A stretch of 41,381 nt of DNA, from NCBI GenBank assembly GCA_009731375.1, contig BJOX01000083.1:947958-989338 (forward strand), given 5' to 3'. Position numbers and translations under genes: made by a program. Positions 1 through 8,869 of this stretch are shown here, one piece after another (position 1 is the stretch's first letter; each line of letters begins with the position of its first letter). The stretch comes from Paulinella micropora. Taxonomy: Eukaryota > Cercozoa > Imbricatea > Euglyphida. The notes under the pieces are model-generated. The model searched no databases, had not been told where the DNA came from, and worked only from the letters and a program-made list of their open reading frames with translations.

Positions 1-285
1 GAAGAAAAAGGTAAAACTCATTTCCACTTTAGAGGAAAAGGTTTAGATTTGAAAAAATTAAATTCAACCGCTTATGAATTAATGGATAAGGGCGAAAGTT
101 TAACTAATACCAGAGACTTTATAATGAAGAAAATTCATACTAGTAGAAACAGCAAACAACAACATATTGAACACTTTAGCATACATCACCAAAAGAATGT
201 TGTAAAAGTAGTTAATAAAACAAAATGGTGCGGGCGTGAGTTTATCAACGAAAATGATAGTATCCCTTACGGCTTTGATATTTGA
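1..285 (+). CDS. C-terminal fragment of a probable family B (protein-primed type) DNA polymerase
   Basis: The frame is open from base 1 to a TGA at 283-285, so about 94 residues of a longer protein are visible and the 5' part lies outside the window. The fragment has a KGKGLDLKKL segment, and ends with a WCGREF block followed by DSIPYGFDI. This layout resembles the C-terminal thumb region and terminal 'R-F/L...LPYG' tail I associate with protein-primed polymerases of polintons and PLVs. None of the catalytic motifs (DxxSLYP, KxxNSxYG, DTD) is in the visible part, so the assignment rests on the tail and on the PLV genes next to it. The next gene starts 157 bases downstream on the same strand. 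A different replication protein cannot be excluded. Confidence 0.5.
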   Translation, partial: EEKGKTHFHFRGKGLDLKKLNSTAYELMDKGESLTNTRDFIMKKIHTSRNSKQQHIEHFSIHHQKNVVKVVNKTKWCGREFINENDSIPYGFDI

Positions 286-396
286 TAATTTCACTTCGTG
301 CTACGCACTCTCGTTTATTATCAAACATCGTCAGCCATTAAAGTATAAAACGATGTTTTGTGATGACGAAGTCATAACAAAATATCAAATATCAAA
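274..396. terminator. Nested inverted-repeat module, copy 1 (candidate transcript 3'-end hairpin)
   Basis: The outer arms are TTTGATATTTGATA at 274 and its near complement ending near 396. A middle pair is ACTTCGT and ACGAAGT. The inner arms are AAACATCGT (about 324-332) and ACGATGTTT (about 348-356). The module overlaps the polymerase stop codon. The same arms recur at 1146-1247 and 2518-2642, always at gene ends. Hairpin 3'-end signals are known from giant viruses; that this is one is inference. Confidence 0.5.
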
Positions 397-430
397 TAAT
401 TAATTTTTTTCCATAAAATTTTTTACCACT

Positions 431-440
431 CTATATAGAC
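431..440 (+). promoter_or_regulatory. TATATA promoter-like motif before the ExoX-like gene
   Basis: TCTATATAGAC lies a few bases upstream of the ATG at 443. Very similar motifs sit just upstream of the ATGs at 760, 2478, 7193, 7571, 8473 and 8844, which suggests a shared viral promoter and very short leaders. No transcript data are available. Confidence 0.4.
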
Positions 441-442
441 CA

Positions 443-730
443 ATGACCACCCTCACCAGACTATCTGAAAAATTTGGACGACTTTCAATTGAGAAGAATA
501 AGGAATTCTTTTCAGTAAGAGATGTTCAACAAATGATTGACGAAGAAATTAAGGCAATTGAAAAAAGTAGAGAAGGCAAGCCAAAGGATACTTTTCCATT
601 TGGTAAATATAAAGGTAAGAAAATTCAAGATGTTGCAACTATTGATAAGCCATACCTTGAATGGGTAATGAAACAGCCGTGGTTTGATAAATTTACAGAC
701 ATTAAAAGTGAAGTAAAAAAATATTTATAA
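443..730 (+). CDS. Small protein with an exodeoxyribonuclease X C-terminal-like domain
   Basis: A 95-residue protein, complete from ATG to TAA. Residues about 50-80 contain FPFGKYKGKKI, then a YLEWVM block. This FGKYKGK...YLxW pattern is the signature of the small ExoX-like C-terminal domain (also called DUF3820-like), found as a stand-alone protein in many viruses and phages and presumed to bind nucleic acid. There is no nuclease DEDD domain, so it is unlikely to be an active exonuclease by itself. Residues 1-45 look helical and charged. The start is fixed by the TATATA motif just upstream. It is one of the few undamaged genes in the viral segment. Confidence 0.65.
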   Translation: MTTLTRLSEKFGRLSIEKNKEFFSVRDVQQMIDEEIKAIEKSREGKPKDTFPFGKYKGKKIQDVATIDKPYLEWVMKQPWFDKFTDIKSEVKKYL

Positions 731-749
731 TAAAATAAAATTAAATCTT

Positions 750-758
750 TATATATAA
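750..758 (+). promoter_or_regulatory. TATATATA promoter-like motif before the ORF at 760
   Basis: TTATATATAAG ends one base before the ATG at 760. It has the same form and position as the motif in front of position 443. Confidence 0.35.
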
Positions 759-759
759 G

Positions 760-1145
760 ATGACCGACCTAAGCACCAAACAAGACTACTTGAATGAAAT
801 TGAAAAATGGAACCTTGATGTTTCTATTAAAAAGCCGACAATTAAATGGACTAAGCCTGATATTGTTTCTTTCTATGAGCAATACAAACCCCGCGACGAC
901 AATGTGAAAGTATTTATTCCATTGGAGACCATAACGGACAAGAAGAGAGCACTCCTTTTAAGGCGAGTGATTTAAAAGAGACAGGTATCACGGAAATAAA
1001 GGCTAATGTAGGAGAAGAGATAGCGACTGCTACATCCGTGGGTGATAAAGAGACTGCTATAGAATGTACAGAAGAAGGATGTATATTAAGGAAAGCGAGC
1101 GAAGTTATTCGTGTTGTAAAAGAAAGATACAAAAAAATAAAGTAA
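760..1145 (+). CDS. Hypothetical viral protein, broken by a frame change
   Basis: The ATG at 760 opens 71 codons ending in TAA at 973-975. A second frame is open from about 880 to a TAA at 1143-1145 and encodes a hydrophilic segment with ASDLKETGITEIK and a basic end (VVKERYKKIK). The two frames read like the N- and C-terminal parts of one protein of about 128 residues. The frame change falls somewhere between 890 and 960. I recognise no domain; the protein is charged, without signal peptide or membrane segment. Its right end faces the C-terminus of the minus-strand structural gene, with a hairpin module between them. Confidence 0.45.
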
Positions 1146-1247
1146 TTGATATTTTATTCACCCGCTACGCGGTTTCATAAAACATCGTTTTTTTTTAAAC
1201 TTTACATTTCACGATGTTTGTTGAAGACGTAGTCTGAAACAAATATC
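1146..1247. terminator. Nested inverted-repeat module, copy 2, between convergent genes
   Basis: The outer arms are TTGATATTT (1146) and AAATATC (1241). The inner arms are AAACATCGT (about 1177-1185) and ACGATGTTT (1211-1219), around a T-rich loop. The module fills the whole gap between the plus-strand stop at 1145 and the minus-strand stop at 1247, so it could serve both transcripts. Confidence 0.55.
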
Positions 1248-2478
1248 TATTGGTCCTCTATAAAGTTAGCAATAACGTTAATATTACCATTTCCACCTGC
1301 CGACACAGCCTTTTGTGTGAATGTCAAAACATCGTTCGGGGTTAATTGAATGTCGTAGGTTCTTAGATTAATTTGTTGAGTTGAGGCAGCATTAACATAA
1401 ATCTTAAAAATTGTTGTTCCGTTTGCGATAGCAGTTGCTTTTGTGTCTGTATCTACAATTGAAGTTTTGGCATCAACATCAGCAAAACCCGCCCCTGTCA
1501 GTGTTCCGTTCAATACCATTCTGACAACATTAGCCTTAGTATCTTCATTAGTAATACTTATCAACGAAGGAAAGACATTTGAATTGTTGGTTTGGCTATT
1601 ATTGAATAGTGCTTTATTCCTGATACTTAAAATGGGGCTTTCAGTTATATTACCTGCTTCACTCCCTTCCGCCGTATTTGTAATACTTGTATTAATAGTG
1701 TTGGTGCCTTCAACAAACAAACTACAACGGTCTTTAGTCTTTGTATTCCAACTCCCGCATTATTATGAACCATTCGTGCTACAAATGGCAATGTAGTATT
1801 CCGCAGACTGACACCCGTGTTGTCATTCGCATACTTAATCGTATGGACTAACTGAAAATCGCCTGTCTTTGGATTTTCAATAGAAAACTTAATAACACCA
1901 AAACCTAAGTATTGAAATTGAATTTGAAATACATTTCCCTTTGTCCAGTCTAATACAGGCATATCTCCTGTTCCGTCGCACGGGTCATCCCAGTACGCTT
2001 GATAAAATGCGTTTGGGGTTCCTCCTATACAATGTAGAATAATCATTCCTTCATCTCTAGTTTTGTAAAAGTAGAAACCATTAGATAAATCGTTATCTCC
2101 GATACCTATCCACGAATAATAATCTTCGGTTTCGTCTGTTGTCCATAAAGCAGTGAAGCGGGCTACAACACCCATACCAGTGCGATATTTTATTTTTCTT
2201 TTGCTTACCATACTAGCATCAGCGGTAGCATTAGCAGTCGTTTTTAATTCCGCCATATTATTCAGAAATGAAACGGACGCCTTTGTTTCTGGTTATGTCC
2301 ATATCCGTGTATTAATGGTATATGGAAAGATTTCCTGTAATACTGGTGTTAAGGAACTGGTTAGTGCTTCGCCGAAAGCGGTTTTCATACTTGGTCCTAA
2401 ATGTCCATCAAGCCCTACTTTGACATTTACGAAATCTCCGTCTGAATTTTGTGCGATTAAATTTCTCTGGTGAGACAT
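1247..2478 (-). CDS. Phage-like virion structural protein (PLV/phage beta-sandwich family), with an in-frame stop and a frameshift
   Basis: One gene of about 410 codons runs from the ATG at 2478 to the TAG at 1247. The N-terminal part (2478-2296) has a TAFGEALTSSLTPVLQ-type motif. The middle (about 2256-1760) has SKRKIKYRTGMGVVARFTAL, the block DPCDGTGDM and FQIQFQYLGFGVIKF. The C-terminal part (1747-1247) is rich in Thr, Asn and Ala. These motifs match a structural protein family I know from phages and eukaryotic dsDNA viruses (RtG...RFTalf; DG.G.s; LG.G.v), usually annotated only as structural or hypothetical. Two breaks are visible: a TAA at 2293-2295 in otherwise open frame, and a frame change in the G-run near 1753-1756. 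A TATATA motif lies 6-13 bases upstream of the start. Its role as capsid decoration or fibre is inferred. Confidence 0.6.
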
Positions 2479-2483
2479 CTCTT

Positions 2484-2491
2484 GTATATAA
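2484..2491 (-). promoter_or_regulatory. TATATA promoter-like motif of the structural gene
   Basis: Read on the minus strand, TTTATATACAAG precedes the ATG at 2478 by a few bases. This matches the pattern at the other viral genes. Confidence 0.4.
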
Positions 2492-2517
2492 ACAAAAAAA
2501 TATTTTTTATTTTCTTT

Positions 2518-2642
2518 TTGATATTTTAGAATTGCGCTTCGTGCTGACGCACTCCCGCTTATTCTAAAACATCGTTTTTTCGATGTTTATCAACAAACGA
2601 GAATGAGCAAAGCGAATGAGAGTGAAGTTGATAAATATCAAC
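2518..2642. terminator. Nested inverted-repeat module, copy 3, at the 3' end of the capsid gene
   Basis: The outer arms are TTGATATTT (2518) and AAATATCAA (2633-2641). The inner hairpin is ACATCG-TTTTTT-CGATGT (about 2569-2586). It shares the segment GCTTCGTGCT-ACGCACTC and the arms with copy 1, and overlaps the last codons of the major capsid gene, as copy 1 overlaps the polymerase stop. Confidence 0.55.
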
Positions 2643-4183
2643 TCATCATAATTTCAATTCCCTTAACAACAATAGTCCTCTGAAGAATAGCATAAGTATA
2701 ATAATTCAATTGCTTTGCCCCTTCCGCACTCCATTCATACCGCCGTTCGGTGTCCAACGATAGCCCAGCCACTTCATAACCCTCTTCTTCTCTCTTGTCA
2801 TAAAGTGGGCGGTTGTGGTCCCAGAAATCAACGTGGAACCAGTTATATTTATACACATTAGAGTTCAAAATGGCGGAACCTTTAATTTTTTCCTTTAAAA
2901 GCATATAGTCTTCATCATTAGCACATTTGATATCAAACTGCTGAATTCTATTACTATCCAAAGTAGTGTAATAAGAAACAATCTTATCTTGCGCTCGGTT
3001 ATCGCAATCAAATGCGGTGTTTGAAGTTTCAGTATTATTAAAAGCACTAGTGTAAATTCGGCGAATTCTCTCACCCTGCGAGCGGTTCATCTTCAAAACA
3101 AATGACTGAGAACCTGTTGCGAGATTGGTTTTCCAAGAGATAGGGTATTCAGTCTTGGACGAAAAGCCTTCACCCGCAATCTTTTGTTGAACACCCAAAA
3201 TAACATTCGGGTCGGTTTCAACAGCGAGAAATAAGTTAAGGTTGGTAATATTTGCGGATTGTGCGGTGGCAGTCGCTCCTGCCGCAACACTCAAGACATC
3301 AGTTCCATAAAATATTGTTTTCTGTGTTCCCTCCCACACAATCCTCAGATCAAGAATTTCATTAAAACCAATAGTCTTATCAATTTCAAAAATTGTTCCA
3401 AAAAGCATACCGAGAGGAATAGACACATTGATGACTGGATCATCCCCATTACCGGTTCCACCTTCAAAATACTTCGCCTCTTCATAAGCAACATTAACTA
3501 CACTGGGAGCACCACTACCATCAGCAATAAGAGCATCATTATGACGGCGGGCTGTGATAGGTGGCTGTGCTACATAATTTAGAATTTCTATTTTCAAGGG
3601 TTGCAAACTTTTGATTTACATGAGCAACAATGTTGGCTGATTGGTCTGCCGCCTTTGTATCACCAATGGCGGTCAAAGCAGTCTTACCATCATCAAGTTG
3701 AAAGTTAAGAGCATCATCAATTGCTCGTCTTGCAGCAGCCGTTGCTTGAATTTCATTCGGGGCATTACACTTTTGAAGCATGGACCCATAACCAAACCCA
3801 GCCCCGTGGTTTTCCAAAGCCATAAATCTATCATAAGAAATCTCAGGTTTCCAAACCATCTTAGTATAATTTCCCACATGTTGAAGATTACACAAATATT
3901 GACCACTTCGGCTTCGCAGTTCAATCGTCTTAATCATAGGCAGGCAGTCCATCGGAATTTGGTTGTATCTTCCACCAGCACCACCCCGAGTAGGTGTGTA
4001 GGTAAATCGCAACACAGACCTCGCAAGGTTCAAAGGACAAGTAGGAATTTCAAAAGTTGATTCAATTCCTCCCACGGTGGTAATTGGAATTGTCGCAAGA
4101 CTTTCACGGGCGGTAAGTTTGTTAAGCGAATACTTACCGCGGATAAGTTCGCTCTGGCTGTGTGTAAGTTCTCCTCCAGGCAT
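2638..4183 (-). CDS. MCP: Major capsid protein (double jelly-roll, PLV type), split by a frameshift
   Basis: The gene begins at ATG 4183 and ends at 2638, about 515 codons, a usual length for PLV double jelly-roll capsid proteins. The first frame (4183 to about 3610) contains STFEIPTCPLNLARSVLRF, typical of the N-terminal strands. The second frame (about 3606 to 2638) contains NRIQQFDIKCANDEDYMLLK followed by YKYNWFHVDFWDH, which closely resembles the C-terminal jelly roll of PLV capsid proteins. The frame changes inside a T-run of the coding strand near 3607-3610. In a functional virus this protein would form the hexon-like trimers of an icosahedral shell. It lies just downstream of the minor capsid gene, as expected for a morphogenesis module. 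Confidence 0.75.
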
Positions 4184-4266
4184 TTTTTGTTTTGTTTTTG
4201 AAGTAGTGTAAGTTGATTAATACACGAAATATATTTATACAAAAAAAATAATTAAATCAAAAATAA
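4184..4266 (-). promoter_or_regulatory. AT-rich leader with a TATA-like box upstream of the capsid gene
   Basis: Read on the minus strand, GTATAAATATATTTCG lies about 45 bases upstream of the ATG at 4183, followed by an A/C-rich leader. The spacer separates the capsid ATG from the stop of the minor capsid gene at 4267. Confidence 0.3.
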
Positions 4267-5078
4267 TTATCTAGATTTCAACAAATTGAAAAATGAATTA
4301 AATAAACTAAAATAATTAGTTTCACGATAAACCAATAATGTCATAACGATACCCAAACCATTAAGATTTATTGCTTGGTCATTTTCGTCTGTCAAGTAAA
4401 ACCTGAATACATTGTTTGAATTAGCGGACAATGTTTTACCATACTCAGACCCGCTTCCATCATAGATAACAGAACCAAAAGGGATTTCGTTGGCAGTGTA
4501 TATTTCTTGTAGCACATGGTTATCTCCTTCATTCACCAAATCCGATTGAAGATACAGAGTTTTTTACCAGTTAGAATAATTACATTCGGCGATTTAATGA
4601 AATCATTTGCGAAGAAATATGTTGAGTTTCTATCAAACCCCATTACCTCGTGAATGCGGGTATCAGCATCAAATATAAACCGCGGTTGAATACCTCCGTT
4701 ATTTGAAACACTGAATGTTAATTTACCATCCTCCGCTTCCGTGTTTGTATTGTTGCTTGAGACTACATAAGTATAATCATTCGGACTTTCTGCCGTCAGT
4801 ATCTCAGATAGTTTATTTTTTAAGTTGTTCATTGTGTAGTTGCCCTCTGGTATTGTAATTAAAGCCTCATACACGTCTTCGGATAATGTAAATGTATTGT
4901 ATGGTGAAGCCACAGAGTAATACGATTTCGGCACATAAATATGAAGAATTTTACAATGTGTGGGATTGTCTAGTCCCTTCATATTGACTTCGTGCGTAAA
5001 GTCACTGTCTGTTCCAGTTATTCTATTTTTACTATTTATGTAATAGATACCCGAACTTCTTCCTCCCTTGTACTCCAT
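4267..5078 (-). CDS. Minor capsid / penton-type protein, split by a frameshift
   Basis: The ATG at 5078 opens 181 codons beginning with a Gly-rich stretch and YYINSKNRITGTDSDF. IYVPKSYYSV, an N/T-F-T-L segment, TIPEGNYTM and a later GKLTFSVSNNGG follow. A second frame, open from about 4560 to 4267, continues with SVIYDGSGSEY and FRFYLTDENDQAINLNG. Together they give about 270 residues with the pattern of the PLV minor capsid (penton-type single jelly-roll) proteins. The frame changes in a run of six A's (coding strand) at 4560-4565. By family analogy it would occupy the capsid vertices. The protease gene ends 62 bases upstream. Confidence 0.6.
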
Positions 5079-5140
5079 CGTAGGTTCTTTTTATAAAAAC
5101 CACCTACAACCTCAAAAATCTATATATTAGAAAATATCTT

Positions 5141-7193
5141 TTACAAAAAGATGTCAAATCCATAACCATTCTGTGATTTTAACTTTTCTGCTTCGTCTTC
5201 TTTTAAGTCTGTATAACCGCTGGCAAATTTGAATTTAATACCTTTTGCCCGCTCCATTAGAAACCTCATACTATGCCAACCACACGTGTCTGATGTGTCT
5301 GATTGTTGCTTTACTTGATTGACCTTCATCAATAAATAACTATCTGGGTGGCTTTTATCTATTAGTTGTTTCATTTGTTGTTGAAAGTCTTCAGTCGGTT
5401 GATATTCAGCCAAAGGGTCATACACTTCAACACTCCTGCCTTTATCCAGACTTACCCATATAGCAATCCAATGAGACCCCGCTTGTTTGTGATTGTCCAA
5501 ATTCATGATAAATCCGTATCGCTTTCTTTTTTCTGGATTTAGTTTGTAGATTTCATCACTTGCTATCGCTCCGAGATACCATCCATATTTTTTATTATGT
5601 TGTCTATTTCATTAGTCATTAGTCCCCGCCCCTCACCCTCTTGCTGTGGTTGCTCTTGCTGTTGCTGTCCAAAGGACGCATCACCAACTTCGTTGGTGCG
5701 CTCGTCTGACTGTGGTTGCTCTGGTGTCTCCGCGACACTCGGTGGTATGGTTGTCTCCTCTGGTGGTGTTTGGTCTGTAGGTGTAGTCGTATCTGTTGCC
5801 GGCTCTGGTGGCGGGGGTAGCGGTTGGGGCATTCCCTCGTCAATATTCAAATCATTTGAAACTTGTTTAGCAACATTTGGGTATATCGTCATTTTGTTCG
5901 TTAGAGTATTTACAAAGTCCTTTTTATTCATTGTGTGTTTCCAATCTTTGCGGGCTAAGTATTTTTTTATTTTCGCTATTGAAAATACCTTATCAATTAA
6001 TTCTTCTAATGTCTTCGCTCCACTACCTTTTTGCTCATTAATACCCATATAATCTTCATATCTAGCATAATCTGCTACTTTTCTTTTTACGTTTTCCTTT
6101 TCATTTCCAACATCAATATTAAACCTTTTAATCATGTCAATAATCCACTTTGAAGTGTCTTTGTAATTTAATTTTTTATGTCCATCACTATCTAGTCTCT
6201 TTTTTAAAGCCTGTGCTAACTCTTTTATAGTAATGTTTGGGTGATAAGTTTTTGAAAATCCAGAGATTAAAAATTGATTAATTTGTAAATTTTCAAGATG
6301 CTTACCATTTTCTTCCGCTTTCTTTTTTTCCTTTTCAAGTTTTTCTTTATATTCTTCTGCTAATTTTTTCTGTTCTTCTAAAGTCGTTGCTGTGGCTATA
6401 GCCATCTGAATATCTTGACTGGCTTTTTGTAAGTCTTTGAGACTCATCTTTTTAATGAATTTATCTGTATATCCCGCTAATTTCAGTGTTTCAATATCTT
6501 TCTGCTTTTGCTTTTTTTCTTCCTCATATTGCTCTTTTGTTTTCAATGGCATTTCATCTCCTAAATTAGGTAATTGTGGTGCTTGTGGTGGTGCTTGCGG
6601 TTGTCCCTGTTGTGGTTGTCCCTGTTGTGGCGGCTTGTGGTTGTCCCTGCTGTGCAGGCATAATATATTGTTGTTGTGGTGGTGGCATAATGGCTAATCT
6701 TTGGTTCCTTTGCTGTTCGTATTGTAAATCATCTATGAGTTTTTGCTCCCTTCTTAGTTCTCTGTCTTTTTGTTCTTGTCGTTCCTTGATATCTTCCATG
6801 TCTTTTCGGTGTTGCCTCTTCTTTTCTTCTTCAGCATCAACTCGTGCTTTTTTCTCTTTTTGGTCAATCTCATCAATCTTTTCGTATTTCTCCTTTCTGA
6901 GTTTGTCTAAGTGGTCATTAATGGCAGTTCTAGCATTTTGTTCAATCTCCGACAAACTCTGGACTTTTCTTAAGTCTTCTTTTCGCTTAGGTGCTCGCCT
7001 TGTCCGTGGTCTGCTTAAGTATTTCATAAAAAGTTTAACAATTTGAAGTGTGCTCATATCATTTGTCTTTTTACCGAAATTAAGATAATATTTTTTACCC
7101 TTCTGGATAATATACGGCTTCCCGCTCTTATTCCTATAAACCCTCGGGGGTCTTACCTTAGGCTTCCTTGTTTTTTTTGGTTTTAGCAACCAT
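5141..7193 (-). CDS. Long basic, coiled-coil gene ending in an adenain/Ulp1-type cysteine protease; three frame changes
   Basis: Three consecutive open frames read as one gene of about 680 codons. The start is the ATG at 7193, 2 bases after TATATA. The frame then changes in an A8 run (7171-7178). Residues about 1-60 are Lys/Arg-rich with KPYIIQKGKKYYLNFGK. Residues about 80-170 form a charged coiled coil. A Pro/Gln-rich linker follows, where the frame changes again near 6630-6645. The middle part (6552-5600) is another Lys/Glu-rich helical region and a Pro/Thr/Gln linker. Near 5587-5592 an A-run carries the third change, into a frame with YGWYLGAIASDEI. The protease domain has SHWIAIW (His), VEVYDPLAE (Asp) and SDTCGWHS (Cys), the His-Asp-Gln-Cys order of adenovirus-type maturation proteases. 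A basic DNA-binding region fused to the protease would place it in the virion core; this is inference. Confidence 0.6.
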
Positions 7194-7244
7194 TATATAC
7201 AAACAAAAAAATATTTCCTCATAATTTTCAAACAAAATATCATT

Positions 7245-7571
7245 TTAAAACTTAAGGGCACCTCGTCCTCTCTGCTTACCATACCCCAGTCTTGATGCTA
7301 CAGCACCAACACTACCAGCGTAAGGCACCCCGGCACTACTTAATGCTCCCGCAGTCCTAGAGATTAACTTATTACCGCGAAGAAATTTATCAACGACCAT
7401 TGCGGTTTTGCCAAATTTTTGCCAGTTAATTTTACCGCCAGCCTGTCCCTTGCCTCCTTGCTTCTTCTTGAGACCAGTCTTCTTTTTACCTCCAGCCATG
7501 TTGGTGCTTGAGTTAATAGTTCGTTTGCCGATTGTTGGAATGACTTCAACACGAGATGTCTTCACTACCAT
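7245..7571 (-). CDS. Small basic virion-type protein
   Basis: 108 residues from the ATG at 7571 to the stop at 7245; an internal ATG at 7499 is a possible alternative start. The sequence is rich in Gly, Lys and Ala. It ends with NKLISRTAGALSSAGVPY, then SRLGYGKQRGRGALKF. The pattern 'ISR.A.ALS..GVPYA..VG..AS.LGYG' followed by a basic tail recurs in small proteins of PLVs and related viruses whose function is not established. The basic tail and amphipathic helix suggest a DNA-binding or membrane-active core protein. It lies between the ATPase and the protease gene and is undamaged. Confidence 0.5.
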   Translation of the reverse strand: MVVKTSRVEVIPTIGKRTINSSTNMAGGKKKTGLKKKQGGKGQAGGKINWQKFGKTAMVVDKFLRGNKLISRTAGALSSAGVPYAGSVGAVASRLGYGKQRGRGALKF

Positions 7572-7630
7572 ATAATAGAAAGATTTTAAAAAATCTTTCA
7601 GCAAAAGTAAAAAAATAATTACAAAAATAA

Positions 7631-8473
7631 TTATTTCATGCGATAGGCAAAGTTTTTTCTTAACTCATCATCAACACTTGAGACATAAAGAAAATTAAAT
7701 ATCTCCTTTGTTGCTTCGTGATACTTTTGAAGAAAGTAATCAAAGTCAAAAGATAAGTCTAAGTGTTTATACACGAGTTCCATTTTGTCCTGAGATTGCC
7801 CCGGAAAGATTAATAGATAATCTAACTGCTTAATGGCTTCTGGCCGTAGGTCGTTCAAATACTGGCTTGACATAATAACCTTACTTTTATAGTGTCTGTT
7901 CTTTTTTAACAAATCACTTACGGACTTGTCTCTTAATCCACTNNNNNNNNNNCTTAATCCACTCCCTAAATCGTCCAAAAAAAAAACAACCTCTGGCAAA
8001 ATATACTTACTTTGTATTTCTTTCGCCTCCGCTGCGCTCTGTTTCTTTTTTTCTTCTTTTCAGAAATAAAGAAATTGTGGCTTCTCTATTTCTTCTTTGT
8101 CTTGTTTTACTTCTCCTTCGTGTTGCTCGTCCTGTCTGTTCAGTTTGTCTAACTCATAATCAATGACATTTACACCATCTGATTTAAGAAAGGTATATAT
8201 TGCCATCGGGTTTCCCCTGTTCTTAAAGTGTTTGACCATTGCTTTATAAATGTAGTCCTTGTGTATCGTTGAAGCAATAATGACAATGCGGGTTTTTCTG
8301 TCTGTAGTCCGTTTCAGTATTTCAAAGAGTGCTGTTGTTTTCCCGCTCTTCTTACGGGCAAGCAAAAATATGTTGGCATACGGCTCATTAAATAATTTAT
8401 AACCTTTTGCTTTTTTATTGCCATCACCCTCTTGTTTTACTGGCTTCACCTTAATGCTATTAATCTTTTCCAT
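7631..8473 (-). CDS. A32-like genome-packaging ATPase (FtsK/HerA family), with in-frame stop and assembly gap
   Basis: The ATG at 8473 (preceded by AATATAGC) starts a frame of about 275 codons. The Walker A region is LLARKKSGKTTALF, in which the first glycine of the usual GxxxxGKT is replaced by alanine. Walker B is VVFFLDDLG. The sensor-like segment SKVIMSSQYLNDLRP and LLIFPGQSQDK follow, all typical of viral packaging ATPases. A TGA at 8060-8062 interrupts the frame about 137 codons in, and the same frame continues on the other side. Ten N's at 7943-7952 are flanked by a repeated 11-mer, so the sequence there is longer by 21 bases (in frame) than it should be. In active viruses this enzyme drives DNA into the capsid. 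Confidence 0.75.
7932..7963. other. Assembly gap with duplicated ends inside the ATPase gene
   Basis: CTTAATCCACT is present at 7932-7942 and again at 7953-7963 with ten N's between. The two contig ends therefore overlap and were not merged. The true sequence most likely has one copy, which keeps the ATPase frame. Confidence 0.8.
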
Positions 8474-8481
8474 GCTATATT

Positions 8482-8844
8482 CTAAGCCAAAAATTCTAGG
8501 CACACTACAATTCGGCCCGCTAAATTTCCTGTGTCAATATTTCCGCTGTCAGTTTCAAGGACTTTAAATGTATATTGTCCGTCAGTCCATCCTACAACAC
8601 CCAAATTATAACCGAGATTTGAAATGTTTGCTGTGGTGCTGTCCGCAAATGTTCCAATAATTCCAATTCTATCCATGTAAAGAATTCTGGTTTTGGTTTC
8701 GGTCTGGTCGTTCATATAGTGGATAAATTTTACATTCATTTTGGTGGGTGTGAATGACATTTGGATATTTTTATTAAATGTTTTGCTTCCTCCAGCAAAA
8801 TCATTGCTCATAAAAATAATCTTTTGGTATTTGAACTCACTCAT
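8482..8844 (-). CDS. Conserved-looking small PLV protein, function unknown
   Basis: 120 residues, complete from the ATG at 8844 to the stop at 8482, ending only 9 bases before the ATPase start. It alternates short hydrophobic strands and polar turns (KMNVKFIHYMND, ILYMDRIGIIGTF, AGRIVVCLEF), which suggests an all-beta fold such as a small capsid or decoration protein. There is no signal peptide, membrane helix or catalytic motif. I associate this composition and its position next to the packaging ATPase with minor structural proteins of PLVs, but I cannot name the family. Confidence 0.5.
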   Translation of the reverse strand: MSEFKYQKIIFMSNDFAGGSKTFNKNIQMSFTPTKMNVKFIHYMNDQTETKTRILYMDRIGIIGTFADSTTANISNLGYNLGVVGWTDGQYTFKVLETDSGNIDTGNLAGRIVVCLEFLA

Positions 8845-8869
8845 AAATTATATAATATAATATATAAAA
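8845..8869. promoter_or_regulatory. Bidirectional TATA-rich promoter region
   Basis: The 25 bases between the divergent ATGs at 8844 (minus) and 8870 (plus) are almost only A and T, with TATATAATATAATATATA readable from both strands. One short element could drive both genes. Confidence 0.45.

Noticed and set aside
3539-3612. Programmed ribosomal frameshift in the capsid gene
   Set aside because: No standard slippery heptamer or downstream structure is evident, and many other genes have similar single-base changes.
7932-7963. True insertion in the ATPase
   Set aside because: The repeated 11-mer around ten N's shows unmerged contig ends.
8060-8062. TGA read as an amino acid (alternative genetic code)
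   Set aside because: Other viral genes here end in TGA (285, 9119) and there is also an in-frame TAA, so simple mutation explains the stops better.
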